Positions 1 to 8,078 of a DNA stretch of 32,868 nt are shown here, piece after piece. Positions within the stretch are counted from its first letter, which is position 1, and each line of letters starts with the position of its first letter. Location: contig JAGWRX010000075.1 in NCBI GenBank assembly GCA_028876395.1, forward strand, positions 1 to 32,868, in the 5' to 3' direction. Position numbers and translations under genes: made by a program. Below the pieces are notes generated by a model. It saw only the letters and a program-made list of their open reading frames with translations, made no database searches and was not told the DNA's origin. This stretch comes from Acidobacteriota bacterium. Its GTDB lineage: Bacteria; Acidobacteriota; Terriglobia; Terriglobales; Acidobacteriaceae.

Positions 1-252
1 CTGGCGGCGCTGGGCGTGCCTGACGTTGTGGCCACCCGCTGGCAGATAGATTCCGCCTCGGGTGTTCCAATGATGGATGCTTTCTACCGGGGTCTGGCCA
101 GTGGACTCAGCGTGCCGGAGGCGCTGACTGCGGCACGCCTTTCACTTTCTCACAATCCCCGGTACAGCCACCCGTACTACTGGGCGGCCTACTATGCCTC
201 CGGTGCTGGAAACACAACGTTGCGCGAGGTATTTCATGACACCAGCAGGTAA
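1..252 (+). CDS. CHAT-domain (caspase-like) protein, C-terminal fragment
   Basis: The window opens inside this gene; only the last 83 residues are present, read in frame from base 1. The segment has the typical end of a CHAT peptidase domain: a VVATRW strand, then a helix with DAFYRGLASG, a PEALTAAR helix, and a closing HPYYWAAYYASG block. CHAT domains are caspase-like cysteine proteases or scaffolds, often fused to TPR repeats. The catalytic His and Cys would lie upstream and cannot be checked. The stop codon (250-252) lies 17 bases inside the next gene, so the two are probably co-translated. Family assignment is from motif recognition and is fairly firm; activity and target are unknown. Confidence 0.8.
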   Translation: MAALGVPDVVATRWQIDSASGVPMMDAFYRGLASGLSVPEALTAARLSLSHNPRYSHPYYWAAYYASGAGNTTLREVFHDTSR

Positions 253-1012
253 TTCCCCAGTCTCTGCCACGCAGATCGATGTCGTTTTCGATGGAACCTG
301 GGTGTTTGTACCCAGCGTGGATACGTCCGGCCACATCATCGGCGTGGATGTCTACGCCCCGTCCTGCGGCCATCCGCAGGGAGTGACCTTCACCAACACG
401 ATCAACCCCAGCCCCTGGCCCGACTCGGCGGCCTTCTACATGCTTGACAATCACAGCCACACGATCAGCATCCAGCGCGCGTCCGGAACCCAGGCTGGCA
501 TGGCCGCGAGCGGCATCGACTCCACGATCAACCATTGCATCAAGGTGGCGCGCCCTCTGGGCGCCCAGTGGGATCTGCTGATCTCCATCCCCTGCGGGCC
601 GGATGCCTGGACGTCGAGCGACACGGTCAACCCGGTGTACACCAACTCCGCTGGCGCGACCGTTCCCTGCGTGAGCGGCAGAGACGCGCCCACCGGCAAG
701 GTGTCTGCGCTGCAGACGCTCAGCTTCAAGGGCGTAACGGCCGTAGACGTGTGCGGCGCCCCGGTCGCCGTGCAGGGCCTGCTTCCCGCGCCCTGGAGCA
801 ACTCCGGCTCGCTGATCTTCGAGGGCGAGGTGCCGTACATCCCGACGCTCCAGCACGAGCGCACGGCCATCTTAGCCATGGCGAACCTGGCGGGTCTGGA
901 TATGGCGCTCGACTATCCCCTGCCCTCCAGCCGCAGCATGCAAGCGAGATCCGTGGTGAGGCCCATGAACCGAACCACCGGCAACTGCGGCTTCTCGACC
1001 ATCGTGATGTGA
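236..1012 (+). CDS. Unrecognised protein coupled to the CHAT gene
   Basis: Encodes 258 residues from ATG 236, chosen because it overlaps the CHAT stop by 17 bases; an upstream in-frame ATG at 194 would overlap further. I recognise no family. There is no signal peptide or membrane span. The sequence looks beta-rich, with many short hydrophobic strands, and holds several cysteines, including ones in an SCGHPQG segment, an IPCGPD segment, a VDVCG segment and near the C-terminus (GNCGFS). An AILAMANLAG helix stands out at about residues 210-220. Its position makes it a candidate partner, regulator or substrate of the CHAT protein. That is inference from context only. Confidence 0.7.
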   Translation: MTPAGNSPVSATQIDVVFDGTWVFVPSVDTSGHIIGVDVYAPSCGHPQGVTFTNTINPSPWPDSAAFYMLDNHSHTISIQRASGTQAGMAASGIDSTINHCIKVARPLGAQWDLLISIPCGPDAWTSSDTVNPVYTNSAGATVPCVSGRDAPTGKVSALQTLSFKGVTAVDVCGAPVAVQGLLPAPWSNSGSLIFEGEVPYIPTLQHERTAILAMANLAGLDMALDYPLPSSRSMQARSVVRPMNRTTGNCGFSTIVM

Positions 1013-1023
1013 CCTGCAGCTGG

Positions 1024-1064
1024 ACCCCCGCGGCGCAGTTGCCAGCGCACTGCGCCGCGGGGGT
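1024..1064 (+). terminator. Long GC-rich hairpin after the CHAT-linked gene
   Basis: A perfect inverted repeat: CCCCCGCGGCGCAGT (1025-1039) pairs with its complement (1049-1063), plus one flanking A-T pair, giving a 16-bp stem and 9-base loop. It begins 12 bases after the stop at 1012 and ends 24 bases before the next ATG. There is no uridine tract directly after the stem, only TTTTT some 15 bases later, so it may be an imperfect terminator or an mRNA-stabilising hairpin. Confidence 0.55.
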
Positions 1065-1088
1065 GCAATGCTGTAGCCTTTTTCTGCG

Positions 1089-3440
1089 ATGAAGAACACA
1101 TACGCGTCTGCTTTTCTTGCAGCCGGTCTGCTGCTTGCAACCCTGCCCGCCGCACGCATCAACGCCCAGATGGTCTCCCCTGCCATCGACCAGCCCGGCC
1201 AGCCTTTCTCCTACTTTTCCAGGCCCACGGACGAAATCGGCATGATGGACGCCGAGGCCGCCACCGAAATTACGCCGGAGGGCTACCTGCGCACCGGCTT
1301 CGGCGAGATGATGTTCTTCTCCGGCCCGGAGCTGACGCCGACCAGCGTGCGCCTTCGCACCCTTGAAGAGGGGCGCATGCCCATCGATCATTACCAGTTC
1401 GAGGACGACGGCATTGTCTACCGCTTCACGCTGTTTGCCGCCACGCTCGACGGCAGGCCCGAAGGCACGCTGGTGAACTTCATCCGCGTCACGATGCACA
1501 ACGAGGGCCATGAAGGCACGCGCGCCATTTTCGCCACAGGCGTGCGCTATGACGCGCCGGGCAACACCAATACGCCGCACGGCGACAATCGCTTCTACCG
1601 GCCGCGCGAGGGCAAATTCCCCGGCGACTACCGGCAGATTGGCGAGAAGTTCAACCCGGGCTGGACTTACTCGTTCACGACGGATGGATTTCTGCGCGAT
1701 GGCCGCCTGCTTTACACCTATCCCGCGGGCTATGCGAGCCGCGGCTACACGCTGCATGGCCGCTACAACGACCCGCAGGACGTGAGCAGGCCGTCAAAGC
1801 TGATTGTGGACCCCACCGTTGCGGTGGGGATTGTCACCTACTCCCGCCTGCTGAAGCCGGGCGAGGAGTACACGGTGGACCTGAAGATGCCGGTGGTCCC
1901 CACAGCCGATGCGGTTACCCTTGCCGCCATTGAGCAGGCAACATTCGATCACGCGAAAGACCAGGTCACCGCATTCTGGAACCATATTCTCGCCGAGGGC
2001 ATGCAGATTACGCTGCCCGAGCAGAAGCCGGTGGATACGTTCTACACCAGCCTCATCTATGACCTGATTGCCCGCGACCACATCGGACCGGACTACATCC
2101 AGACGGTGAACAAGCTGCACTATCACTCGTTCTACCTGCGCGACGGAGCCGATATCGTGCACAGCTACGACGTGACCGGCTATCCGCAGATCGCGAAGCA
2201 GGATCTGGATTTCTTTGCCAAGTCGCAAAAGCCGGACGGCAACTTCCTCTCGCAGCCGCAGCAGTACGACGGCTGGGGCGAGGCGGTCTGGGGCTACTCG
2301 CAGCACTACCGCATGACCCGCGACAGGGCCTTTGCCGAGTGGGCGCTGCCGCAGATTGCCCGCGCGGTGGACTGGCTGAAGCAGGCGCGCGCCGGCGACC
2401 CGCTGCACATCATGCCGGCCAGCGACGTGCGCGACAACGAATACGTGCCCGGCCACCTGACCGGCTACAACTTCCTCGCGCTCAGCGGCCTGAAGCTCGC
2501 GATCCGGATGGCCGAGGAAACGGGCCATACCGATATGGCAAAGGCGTGGCAGGGCGAATACGACGACTATCGCACGGCCTTCTTCAAGGTGCTGGATGAG
2601 CAGACGCGCGCGCACGATGGCTACATTCCGCCCGCGCTCGACGGGCAGGAGGGCGGCTACGACTGGGGCAACCTGCTGGCGGTGGTGCCGGAGCCGACGC
2701 TGGCGGCCAACGACCGGCGCGTGACCGCCACGCTGAAGGCCACGCAGGCCAAGTACGCCGAGGGCATCATGACCTACGCCAACGGCAGATTCCTGCACCA
2801 CTACCTGACCATCAAGAACACGATGACGGAGACCATCCGCGGAGACCAGGAGCAGGCGTTGAAGGAGCTGTATGCGCTTCTGATGCACACCAGCTCAACG
2901 CATGCGGGCTTTGAGTTTGCCATCCTGCCGTGGGGCGACCGCAACTTCCAGGACAATCTGGCGCCGCATGGCTGGTTCGCCGCGGAGTACCGCACGCTGC
3001 TGCGCATCATGCTGCTGCGCGAAGACGGCGACCAGTTGCACCTGCTCAGTGTGCTTTCGCCGGAGTGGATTGGAGCGGGCAAGACCATCGCCGTCAGCCA
3101 GGCTCCCACGTATTTCGGCGCGGTCGCCTTCACCCTGGAGCAGCCCTCGGCGGAGGAAGCCGTTTTGCACCTGAACACCAGCTTCACCACTGCACCGAGG
3201 CAGATCGTCATCCACGTGCCGTGGTTTGTCGAGCTGAAGAGCGCGACCGTCGATGGCAAATCCACGCGAGCTTTGGACGGCATGCTGATTGTCCCGGCAA
3301 ATACGCGGGAAGTCCGGATGCGCTGGGCCATCAAGCCCAATGCGCCGCACATGAGCTATGAGAGCACCGTGGAGGCGTACAAGGCCGAGTACGCGCGCCG
3401 CTACCGGAGCCTGATGCATGGAGAGGCGGAGAACAAGTAG
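1089..3440 (+). CDS. Secreted six-hairpin glycosidase-like protein
   Basis: Encodes 783 residues. Residues 1-27 form a signal peptide (KN.. n-region, hydrophobic AFLAAGLLLATL, cleavage after INA), so the product is exported. The first third looks like a beta-sandwich domain; the middle (about 320-650) is helix-rich with aromatic and acidic patches such as GYPQIAKQDLDFFAKSQKPDG, DGWGEAVWGY, PASDVRDNEYVPGHLTGYNF and the THAGFEFAILPWGDR block, the look of an (alpha/alpha)6 glycosidase toroid; the last 120 residues look like a small beta domain. The overall plan resembles GH families with six-hairpin folds such as GH63/GH78/glucoamylase-like enzymes. I cannot name the family, substrate or catalytic acids. 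Its start has no strong ribosome site. Likely role: periplasmic or extracellular carbohydrate degradation. Confidence 0.75.
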   Translation: MKNTYASAFLAAGLLLATLPAARINAQMVSPAIDQPGQPFSYFSRPTDEIGMMDAEAATEITPEGYLRTGFGEMMFFSGPELTPTSVRLRTLEEGRMPIDHYQFEDDGIVYRFTLFAATLDGRPEGTLVNFIRVTMHNEGHEGTRAIFATGVRYDAPGNTNTPHGDNRFYRPREGKFPGDYRQIGEKFNPGWTYSFTTDGFLRDGRLLYTYPAGYASRGYTLHGRYNDPQDVSRPSKLIVDPTVAVGIVTYSRLLKPGEEYTVDLKMPVVPTADAVTLAAIEQATFDHAKDQVTAFWNHILAEGMQITLPEQKPVDTFYTSLIYDLIARDHIGPDYIQTVNKLHYHSFYLRDGADIVHSYDVTGYPQIAKQDLDFFAKSQKPDGNFLSQPQQYDGWGEAVWGYSQHYRMTRDRAFAEWALPQIARAVDWLKQARAGDPLHIMPASDVRDNEYVPGHLTGYNFLALSGLKLAIRMAEETGHTDMAKAWQGEYDDYRTAFFKVLDEQTRAHDGYIPPALDGQEGGYDWGNLLAVVPEPTLAANDRRVTATLKATQAKYAEGIMTYANGRFLHHYLTIKNTMTETIRGDQEQALKELYALLMHTSSTHAGFEFAILPWGDRNFQDNLAPHGWFAAEYRTLLRIMLLREDGDQLHLLSVLSPEWIGAGKTIAVSQAPTYFGAVAFTLEQPSAEEAVLHLNTSFTTAPRQIVIHVPWFVELKSATVDGKSTRALDGMLIVPANTREVRMRWAIKPNAPHMSYESTVEAYKAEYARRYRSLMHGEAENK

Positions 3441-3494
3441 CCCGGAGCGGCATCTGCCGTCCGGCGAATGCCGGATTTCCCCGGAGCCATGCGC

Positions 3495-4388
3495 TCATTT
3501 CTCCAGGCTTTGTATCAGCGTGCCTTCAGGCACCTTGATATGGAACTGGTCGTCGGTCAGGGGCATATTCTCGACAACCTTTTCGACCGTGAGCACGGCC
3601 TGATACTCATCCAGCGGGCGCCGGATGGTCACGGTTGAGGGATACGTGCCGTCACCGAAGTCCCGGTAGCGACGATACGACACTTCGGTCTCCAGATTGC
3701 CATCGCTGTCATACAGATCCTGCTTATACGGCAAAAGATCGTCGCGATGGAAGGTGATCACGCGCACCGGCGCAAGCTCCTGGCTGCCTTTTTTGCGGCG
3801 CATGATGCTCAGAATGTATTCGGGAACCAGCAGAAGGTGCTTTTTCGACGCGTCTTCCACGGTATCTGTATCCGCTGTGACCATGTACTCGTCGTCCGGC
3901 TCCAGCCCGCGCACCACCATGGCGTCAAAAAAGAATCCCGGCCGCATGTTCTCTATCCTGCTCGCCGATTTCTTCGTCAGCGTGGTCGAACCTTCAACGG
4001 CCTTTTTCTTTGACGGAATGTAGAGCGTGAAATTCCTGCCGTCGCTGGCCATGTCAAACATGGTCATGCCCAGCACCGGCACCTGGCCTAGCACGCGAAG
4101 CTGCTCCGGCTTGCGCATCAGGATGTGTCCGCGGAAGGTGGTGTAGTCCTTGGCCACACCCTCCTTGGTCTTGAGCACGCTGGCCTGGATTTCGACCGTT
4201 GCGTTGAGCGTCTGCATGGCGCCCCAGCGCTGATTAAGCCGTTCCACCAGGTCGTTGGGCGTGACCGTCTGCACCATCGAAGGCGCCCTGGGCACGGGCA
4301 GCCTGCGCGTAGTAAACAGGCAGCCGGAAAGCAGCAGGACGGGAAGGCTGAGGGCCGCGGCGGCCACGCTCCGATGGATTTTCTTCAC
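3495..4388 (-). CDS. DUF4292-like outer-membrane lipoprotein
   Basis: Encodes 297 residues from a GTG start at 4388. This start overlaps the mltG stop as GTGA (4 bases) and places a lipoprotein signal at the N-terminus: KK, hydrophobic stretch, then lipobox LLSGC with Cys23. The mature protein looks beta-rich, with phrases such as TLNATVEIQAS, FRGHILMRKPEQLRVLG and DGRNFTLYIPSKKK that resemble LolA/LolB-type or DUF4292 lipid-binding folds. Such lipoproteins probably sit at the outer membrane and may bind a lipid or peptide. Translational coupling to mltG suggests an envelope role. Family placement is by resemblance; function is not established. Confidence 0.75.
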   Translation of the reverse strand: MKKIHRSVAAAALSLPVLLLSGCLFTTRRLPVPRAPSMVQTVTPNDLVERLNQRWGAMQTLNATVEIQASVLKTKEGVAKDYTTFRGHILMRKPEQLRVLGQVPVLGMTMFDMASDGRNFTLYIPSKKKAVEGSTTLTKKSASRIENMRPGFFFDAMVVRGLEPDDEYMVTADTDTVEDASKKHLLLVPEYILSIMRRKKGSQELAPVRVITFHRDDLLPYKQDLYDSDGNLETEVSYRRYRDFGDGTYPSTVTIRRPLDEYQAVLTVEKVVENMPLTDDQFHIKVPEGTLIQSLEK

Positions 4389-5425
4389 CGGCCACCAGCC
4401 TTCTTTAAGGCGTTCCGGTACCCGGTCACGTCGCGGGCGTGCTCCGCGAGTGTGGTGGAGAACAGGGACCGGCCCTGGGGATTGGCTCCGGCGGCAACAA
4501 AGTAGAGATAGTCCGTGCGGGCAGGGCTCATGGCCGCGCGCAGCGACTGCATGCCGGGATTCGCGATGGGGCCTGGCGGCAACCCGGCGTGCAGATAGGT
4601 GTTGTAGGGCGTGTTGCGCTTCAGGTCGCTCTGGTGGATGACGCCGCGCCAATCACCCGCGATCTCAAGCCCGTAGATCACGGCCGGATCGGTCATGAGC
4701 GGCATTCTTTGGGCGAGCCTGTTCTCAAACACGCTGGCGACCAGCGGCCTCTCCGCGTCCAAGGCAGTCTCCTTTTCCACCAGCGAAGCCATCGTCACCA
4801 CTGCGTGTACATTCTCCTTCAATCCCAACTGCGCAGCCGCCAGCCTGAACTGCCGAACCATGGCGGCGGTAATGTGCGCCATAGTCGCCTTGCGGGCAAA
4901 GCGGTAGGTGTCAGGGAACAGATACCCCTCGAGGCTCTTCGCCTTCGGGTCCAGATCGGCGATGAGGCCGGTCTGCCGTGCCTGCTCCTCAAGAAACTTC
5001 TGCCGCGTGCCCAGTCCTGCCTGCTCCAGGCGCGCGCCAATATCAAAGATGGTCGCGCCTTCAGGCACGACGACCGTCACCGTATAGACATCCCCGCGCT
5101 CAATGCGCGCGTAGACCTCCTCGACCGTGGCGGGATGGTCAAACCGGTACTCGCCGGCCAGCAGCGTCCCCCTCTTCAACCAGCGGACAAGATAAAACGC
5201 ATACCGGCTGCGCACAACGCCCGCCGCCTCCAGTTGCCGGCCGATGCGCACCGCCGAGGAACCCGGTGCCAGCTCGACAAACGTCTCGGTCGCGGGCCCG
5301 AAGGGCGTATACACCAGCCAGGCCGCGGCGCCCGCCGCTCCCACCGCCACAAGAAGCCCCAGCAGCAAGGTTCCCGCCGCGCCTAAGCCCTTGCTTTTTC
5401 TGGTCTTCTGTCTGCGGCGCGCCAT
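4385..5425 (-). CDS. mltG: Endolytic murein transglycosylase MltG
   Basis: Encodes 346 residues, the usual length. MltG cleaves nascent glycan strands at the inner membrane and helps set peptidoglycan chain length. A basic N-terminus (RRRQKTRKSK) precedes one membrane helix (about 15-39). A LysM-like subdomain follows (VELAPGSSAVRIGRQLEAAG, then GEYRF), then the YceG catalytic domain with SLEGYLFPDTY (164-174), ASLVEKET (213-220) and NRL..RMPLMTDPAVIYG. By comparison with E. coli Glu218, the catalytic acid is Glu217. It lies divergent from ruvX and directly ahead of the lipoprotein gene. In many bacteria mltG neighbours ruvX, which supports both calls. Confidence 0.95.
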   Translation of the reverse strand: MARRRQKTRKSKGLGAAGTLLLGLLVAVGAAGAAAWLVYTPFGPATETFVELAPGSSAVRIGRQLEAAGVVRSRYAFYLVRWLKRGTLLAGEYRFDHPATVEEVYARIERGDVYTVTVVVPEGATIFDIGARLEQAGLGTRQKFLEEQARQTGLIADLDPKAKSLEGYLFPDTYRFARKATMAHITAAMVRQFRLAAAQLGLKENVHAVVTMASLVEKETALDAERPLVASVFENRLAQRMPLMTDPAVIYGLEIAGDWRGVIHQSDLKRNTPYNTYLHAGLPPGPIANPGMQSLRAAMSPARTDYLYFVAAGANPQGRSLFSTTLAEHARDVTGYRNALKKAGGR

Positions 5426-5567
5426 TCCCTGCCAAAAATCCTTGCGTTACTGAAAGATGAGAGTTATGCCCCTGCGGATTCTCTACCTTCTATGATTGTA
5501 TCGGGAGTTCGTCGCAGGAAGGGCATTTCCTGCCGCCGCCGCCAATCACTGGAGCCTGAAGAGTCAT

Positions 5568-6014
5568 ATGCCGGAATCCGCCCGTCCGCCCCGCTTCCTC
5601 GCCCTCGACGTGGGCACAAAGCGCATCGGCGTGGCCGTTTCAGACGAACTGGGCCTGACGGCGCAGCCCGTGCTGACACTGGAGCGGCGACGCAACCCGC
5701 GCGACGACCTGCGCTCCCTGGCCCGGCTGGCGCGGCGATTCGGCGTGGCAGGCCTCGTCGTAGGCAACCCGCTGCACCTCTCCGGAGACCTCAGCCCGCG
5801 GGCCGCCAAAACCCAGGCCTTCGCCGCCGAGTTGGGCGAGCTGACCGGCTTGCCCATCCACCTGTGGGATGAGCGGCTGACCACCCGCGAGGCCCACCAG
5901 ATTCTCTACGAGGCCGGCAAAGCCCGCCAGGAACACCGGCGCGTGGTGGACCAGGTGGCCGCCACGCTGATTCTGCAGTCGTTTCTGGATGAAAAGACAG
6001 GGAATAGGGAATAG
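5568..6014 (+). CDS. ruvX: Holliday-junction resolvase-like pre-16S rRNA nuclease RuvX (YqgF)
   Basis: Encodes 148 residues from ATG 5568, preceded by GAAGAG at 5558-5563; this start puts the conserved LALDVGTKRIGVAVSD strand near the N-terminus as in the family. YqgF/RuvX has an RNase H fold and processes the 5' end of 16S rRNA. Other family marks are VVGNPLHLSGD, LPIHLWDERLTT and VDQVAATLILQSFLD near the end, with the first Asp (in DVGT), the Glu of DERLTT and the Asp of VDQ as likely metal ligands. The final residues TGNRE and the stop codon are encoded by a GGGAATA heptamer repeat, so the native C-terminus may have been altered by repeat insertion. Confidence 0.93.
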   Translation: MPESARPPRFLALDVGTKRIGVAVSDELGLTAQPVLTLERRRNPRDDLRSLARLARRFGVAGLVVGNPLHLSGDLSPRAAKTQAFAAELGELTGLPIHLWDERLTTREAHQILYEAGKARQEHRRVVDQVAATLILQSFLDEKTGNRE

Positions 6015-6211
6015 GGAGGTCATCCGTGGGTGTGGGGCGCCCTGTGCCCTGGAAAGAGCAGGAATGGCGCGGAGCGGCATCGGCTGGTCCTGAAGCAGTC
6101 CGGAACCGTCGCGGACGCCGGATGCAGAGCAGACCTTGAACTTAGACCGGATCAGGGCCTCCCCGCCTGTTCCCTAGTCCCTATTCCCTATTCCATTCCG
6201 TATTCCCTGTC
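5996..6211. repeat. Heptamer repeat arms in inverted orientation flanking the ruvX-greA gap
   Basis: GGAATAGGGAATAGGGA (6001-6017) recurs as its exact reverse complement at 6178-6194 (17 bases). The word GACAGGGAATA (5996-6006) also recurs inverted at 6201-6211. The right side is a run of degenerate heptamers of the TTCCCTA type (about 6170-6211). The roughly 160 bases between carry no convincing gene. This could be a short palindromic mobile or REP-like element, or the remains of two heptamer tracts. No target-site duplication was identified. Confidence 0.6.
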
Positions 6212-6234
6212 TTCCTGCCATTTCCCCGTCCGCG

Positions 6235-6240
6235 TATAAT
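6235..6240 (+). promoter_or_regulatory. Candidate -10 box of the greA promoter
   Basis: A perfect TATAAT lies 64 bases before the greA ATG. The region 16-18 bases upstream (around 6212, TTCCTG) matches a -35 box poorly and lies against the heptamer repeat. The implied leader contains a 6-bp GC hairpin, GCGGGG/CCCCGC with loop CGCT, at 6276-6291, just before the start region. Confidence 0.45.
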
Positions 6241-6303
6241 TAAGAAGTCTAGATCGTCTATCTCTCGCGGTTTGAGCGGGGCGCTCCCCGCCACGGAACA
6301 CGG

Positions 6304-6813
6304 ATGCCTGATCACATAAAAAAGCAGCTTCTCAAAGAGATTCAGATTCTTGAGCACGAGCTTGCCCACGAGCTGCCCGCGGAAATCAAGAAAGCGGTGG
6401 CGCTGGGAGACCTGTCGGAAAACGCCGAGTATCACATGGCGAAGCAGCGCCAGGACTTTGTGAACGCGCGCCTGGGCCAGCTCAAGAAGCGCATGGCTGA
6501 GCTCTCGCTGGTGAATCTGGCCAACATTCCGCGGGACAAGGCAGGCTTCGGCTCCACGGTTGTGGTGTACGACTCCACCAAGGAAGAGGAGATCGTCTAC
6601 CGCCTGGTGACCAGCGAGGAGTCCGACGTGGCCAAGGGGCTGATCTCAACCACCTCGCCCATCGGGCGCGGCCTGGTGGGCAGGCAGGTGGGTGACGTGG
6701 CCACCGTCGTCACGCCCAACGGCAAACGCGAGCTGGAAGTGCTGAAGCTCACCACCATTCACGACGAAGCCGACGATGATGATGAAGACGCCGGCAACGG
6801 CACGACGAACTAG
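6304..6813 (+). CDS. greA: Transcription elongation factor GreA
   Basis: Encodes 169 residues. GreA enters the secondary channel of RNA polymerase and stimulates cleavage of backtracked transcripts. The N-terminal half is a coiled coil (about 4-80) carrying the tip motif GDLSENAEYH (35-44), which holds the acidic pair needed for cleavage. The C-terminal FKBP-like domain contains GFGSTVVVYD and SPIGRGLVGRQVGDVATV. An acidic tail (DEADDDDEDAG) extends beyond the usual end. The gene lies 14 bases ahead of a CDP-alcohol phosphatidyltransferase gene and is probably co-transcribed with it. Confidence 0.95.
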   Translation: MPDHIKKQLLKEIQILEHELAHELPAEIKKAVALGDLSENAEYHMAKQRQDFVNARLGQLKKRMAELSLVNLANIPRDKAGFGSTVVVYDSTKEEEIVYRLVTSEESDVAKGLISTTSPIGRGLVGRQVGDVATVVTPNGKRELEVLKLTTIHDEADDDDEDAGNGTTN

Positions 6814-6827
6814 CTAGGACGATTGGG

Positions 6828-7460
6828 ATGACCTGGACCAGTGCTTTCGGCCGCGGCTGCGGCTGGCTTCTTGACCGCATCGTGCACGGTCTGGCGCTCA
6901 CCCGCATTTCCCCCAATGTGCTCACGTTTGTCGGCCTGGTGATCAACATCGCGGCCGCGTTCCTGTTTGGCCACGCCAACGCCGCCAACGCGGGCCGCAT
7001 GTTCCTCTATGCCGGGCTGGTGATCATCGGCGCCGGTATCTTTGACATGGTGGATGGCCGCGTGGCCCGACGCAACAACCAGGTGACGGTCTTCGGCGCC
7101 TTCTTCGATTCAGTCATCGACCGCTATTCCGACGTGGTGCTGTTCTTCGGCCTGCTGGTCTACTACGGGCGCATCAACCGCTTCCGCTACGTGGTGCTGG
7201 TTGCCTTTGTGATGGTCACATCGCTGATGGTCAGCTACACGCGCGCCCGCGCCGAGGCCCTTATCGGCCAGTGCAAAGTGGGCTTCATGGAGCGGCCGGA
7301 GCGGATCGTGCTGGTGATTCTGGGCGCCTTGTTCAACCACTGGGGCGTGATGGCTCCGGTGCTGTGGGTGCTGGCCGTGCTCTCCACGATCACCGTCATC
7401 CACCGCATTACCTACACCTACCAGAACACCAAGCACCTGGCCCCGCTGAGCCAGGGGTAG
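6828..7460 (+). CDS. CDP-alcohol phosphatidyltransferase
   Basis: Encodes 210 residues of an integral membrane enzyme that joins a CDP-diacylglycerol (or related CDP-activated) lipid to an alcohol. The complete family signature is present: D73-x2-D76-G77-x2-A80-R81-x8-G90-x3-D94-x3-D98. About six hydrophobic helices are visible, including NVLTFVGLVINIAAAFLF, MFLYAGLVIIGAGIF, DVVLFFGLLVYYG and VVLVAFVMVTSLMVSY. The acceptor alcohol (glycerol phosphate, serine or inositol phosphate) cannot be told from sequence alone. It starts 14 bases after greA. Confidence 0.9.
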   Translation: MTWTSAFGRGCGWLLDRIVHGLALTRISPNVLTFVGLVINIAAAFLFGHANAANAGRMFLYAGLVIIGAGIFDMVDGRVARRNNQVTVFGAFFDSVIDRYSDVVLFFGLLVYYGRINRFRYVVLVAFVMVTSLMVSYTRARAEALIGQCKVGFMERPERIVLVILGALFNHWGVMAPVLWVLAVLSTITVIHRITYTYQNTKHLAPLSQG

Positions 7461-7478
7461 CGCCGGCCTGCGCCTCAG

Positions 7479-7976
7479 CTAGCAGGTCACCATCACCGCC
7501 GAGCAGCCGGGCTTGACGGGCTTCCACTGCACAAGGAACTGCGTCACCATGCCTGGGTCCAGGCGGCCCATTTTCTCAAACTGGCCATTTTTCTGGCTGT
7601 AGAGCAGCTTGCCCTTCTCTGTGAGCACGGCCAGCGCGGGTACGCCTTTCTCCAGCGGAATTCCGTACTGCCGGGCAATGTCCAGGTTGGCATCGTAGTA
7701 GCCGACGTTCACCTCGACGAGCACGAAGTTGGCATCCAGAATGGGCCGGTTCTGCGCATTGTGCAGGTAAATGTCGAGCACGTGGCAGTCGCCGCACCAG
7801 TCGCCGCCAAAGTCCAGCAGGATGCGCTTGTGGGTGGCGGCGGCCTCCTTGACTGCTTTTGCGATGTCGCCTTTGGCCTGAGCGGGATCAGGATAAATGT
7901 CGCGAAGCACGGCATGGGCTGAACAGGTCGCCAGTGCGACTCCGACGGCAATAGCGAGCAGTCTGGCAACTTTCAT
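7479..7976 (-). CDS. Periplasmic thioredoxin-family protein
   Basis: Encodes 165 residues from ATG 7976, chosen because it begins a clean signal peptide (KVARLLAIAVGVALATCSAHA, cleavage near residue 22); the frame stays open upstream but that part is not protein-like. The mature domain has a thioredoxin fold with active site W60-C61-G-D-C64 and a cis-Pro loop in GVPALAVL. WCGDC differs from WCGPC of cytosolic thioredoxin, suggesting a specialised redox role such as reduction of exported disulfides. Two further cysteines lie near the C-terminus (PGCSAVMVTC, ending at the last residue), which may form an extra disulfide. Convergent with the phosphatidyltransferase, divergent from the next gene. 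Confidence 0.85.
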   Translation of the reverse strand: MKVARLLAIAVGVALATCSAHAVLRDIYPDPAQAKGDIAKAVKEAAATHKRILLDFGGDWCGDCHVLDIYLHNAQNRPILDANFVLVEVNVGYYDANLDIARQYGIPLEKGVPALAVLTEKGKLLYSQKNGQFEKMGRLDPGMVTQFLVQWKPVKPGCSAVMVTC

Positions 7977-8078
7977 GGCTTGCGAAAACCTCCAGCGACT
8001 GTTCTCAGTCTGCCATAGGCATCGGGCGGCGTACCATTTTGCGTGCCGCCGACCCACGCGGACCATGTACCCTGAAGT

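Noticed and set aside
1794-2888. 364-residue open frame antisense to the glycosidase gene
   Set aside because: Arg/His/Val-rich shadow without motif or ribosome site; the plus-strand gene is well supported.
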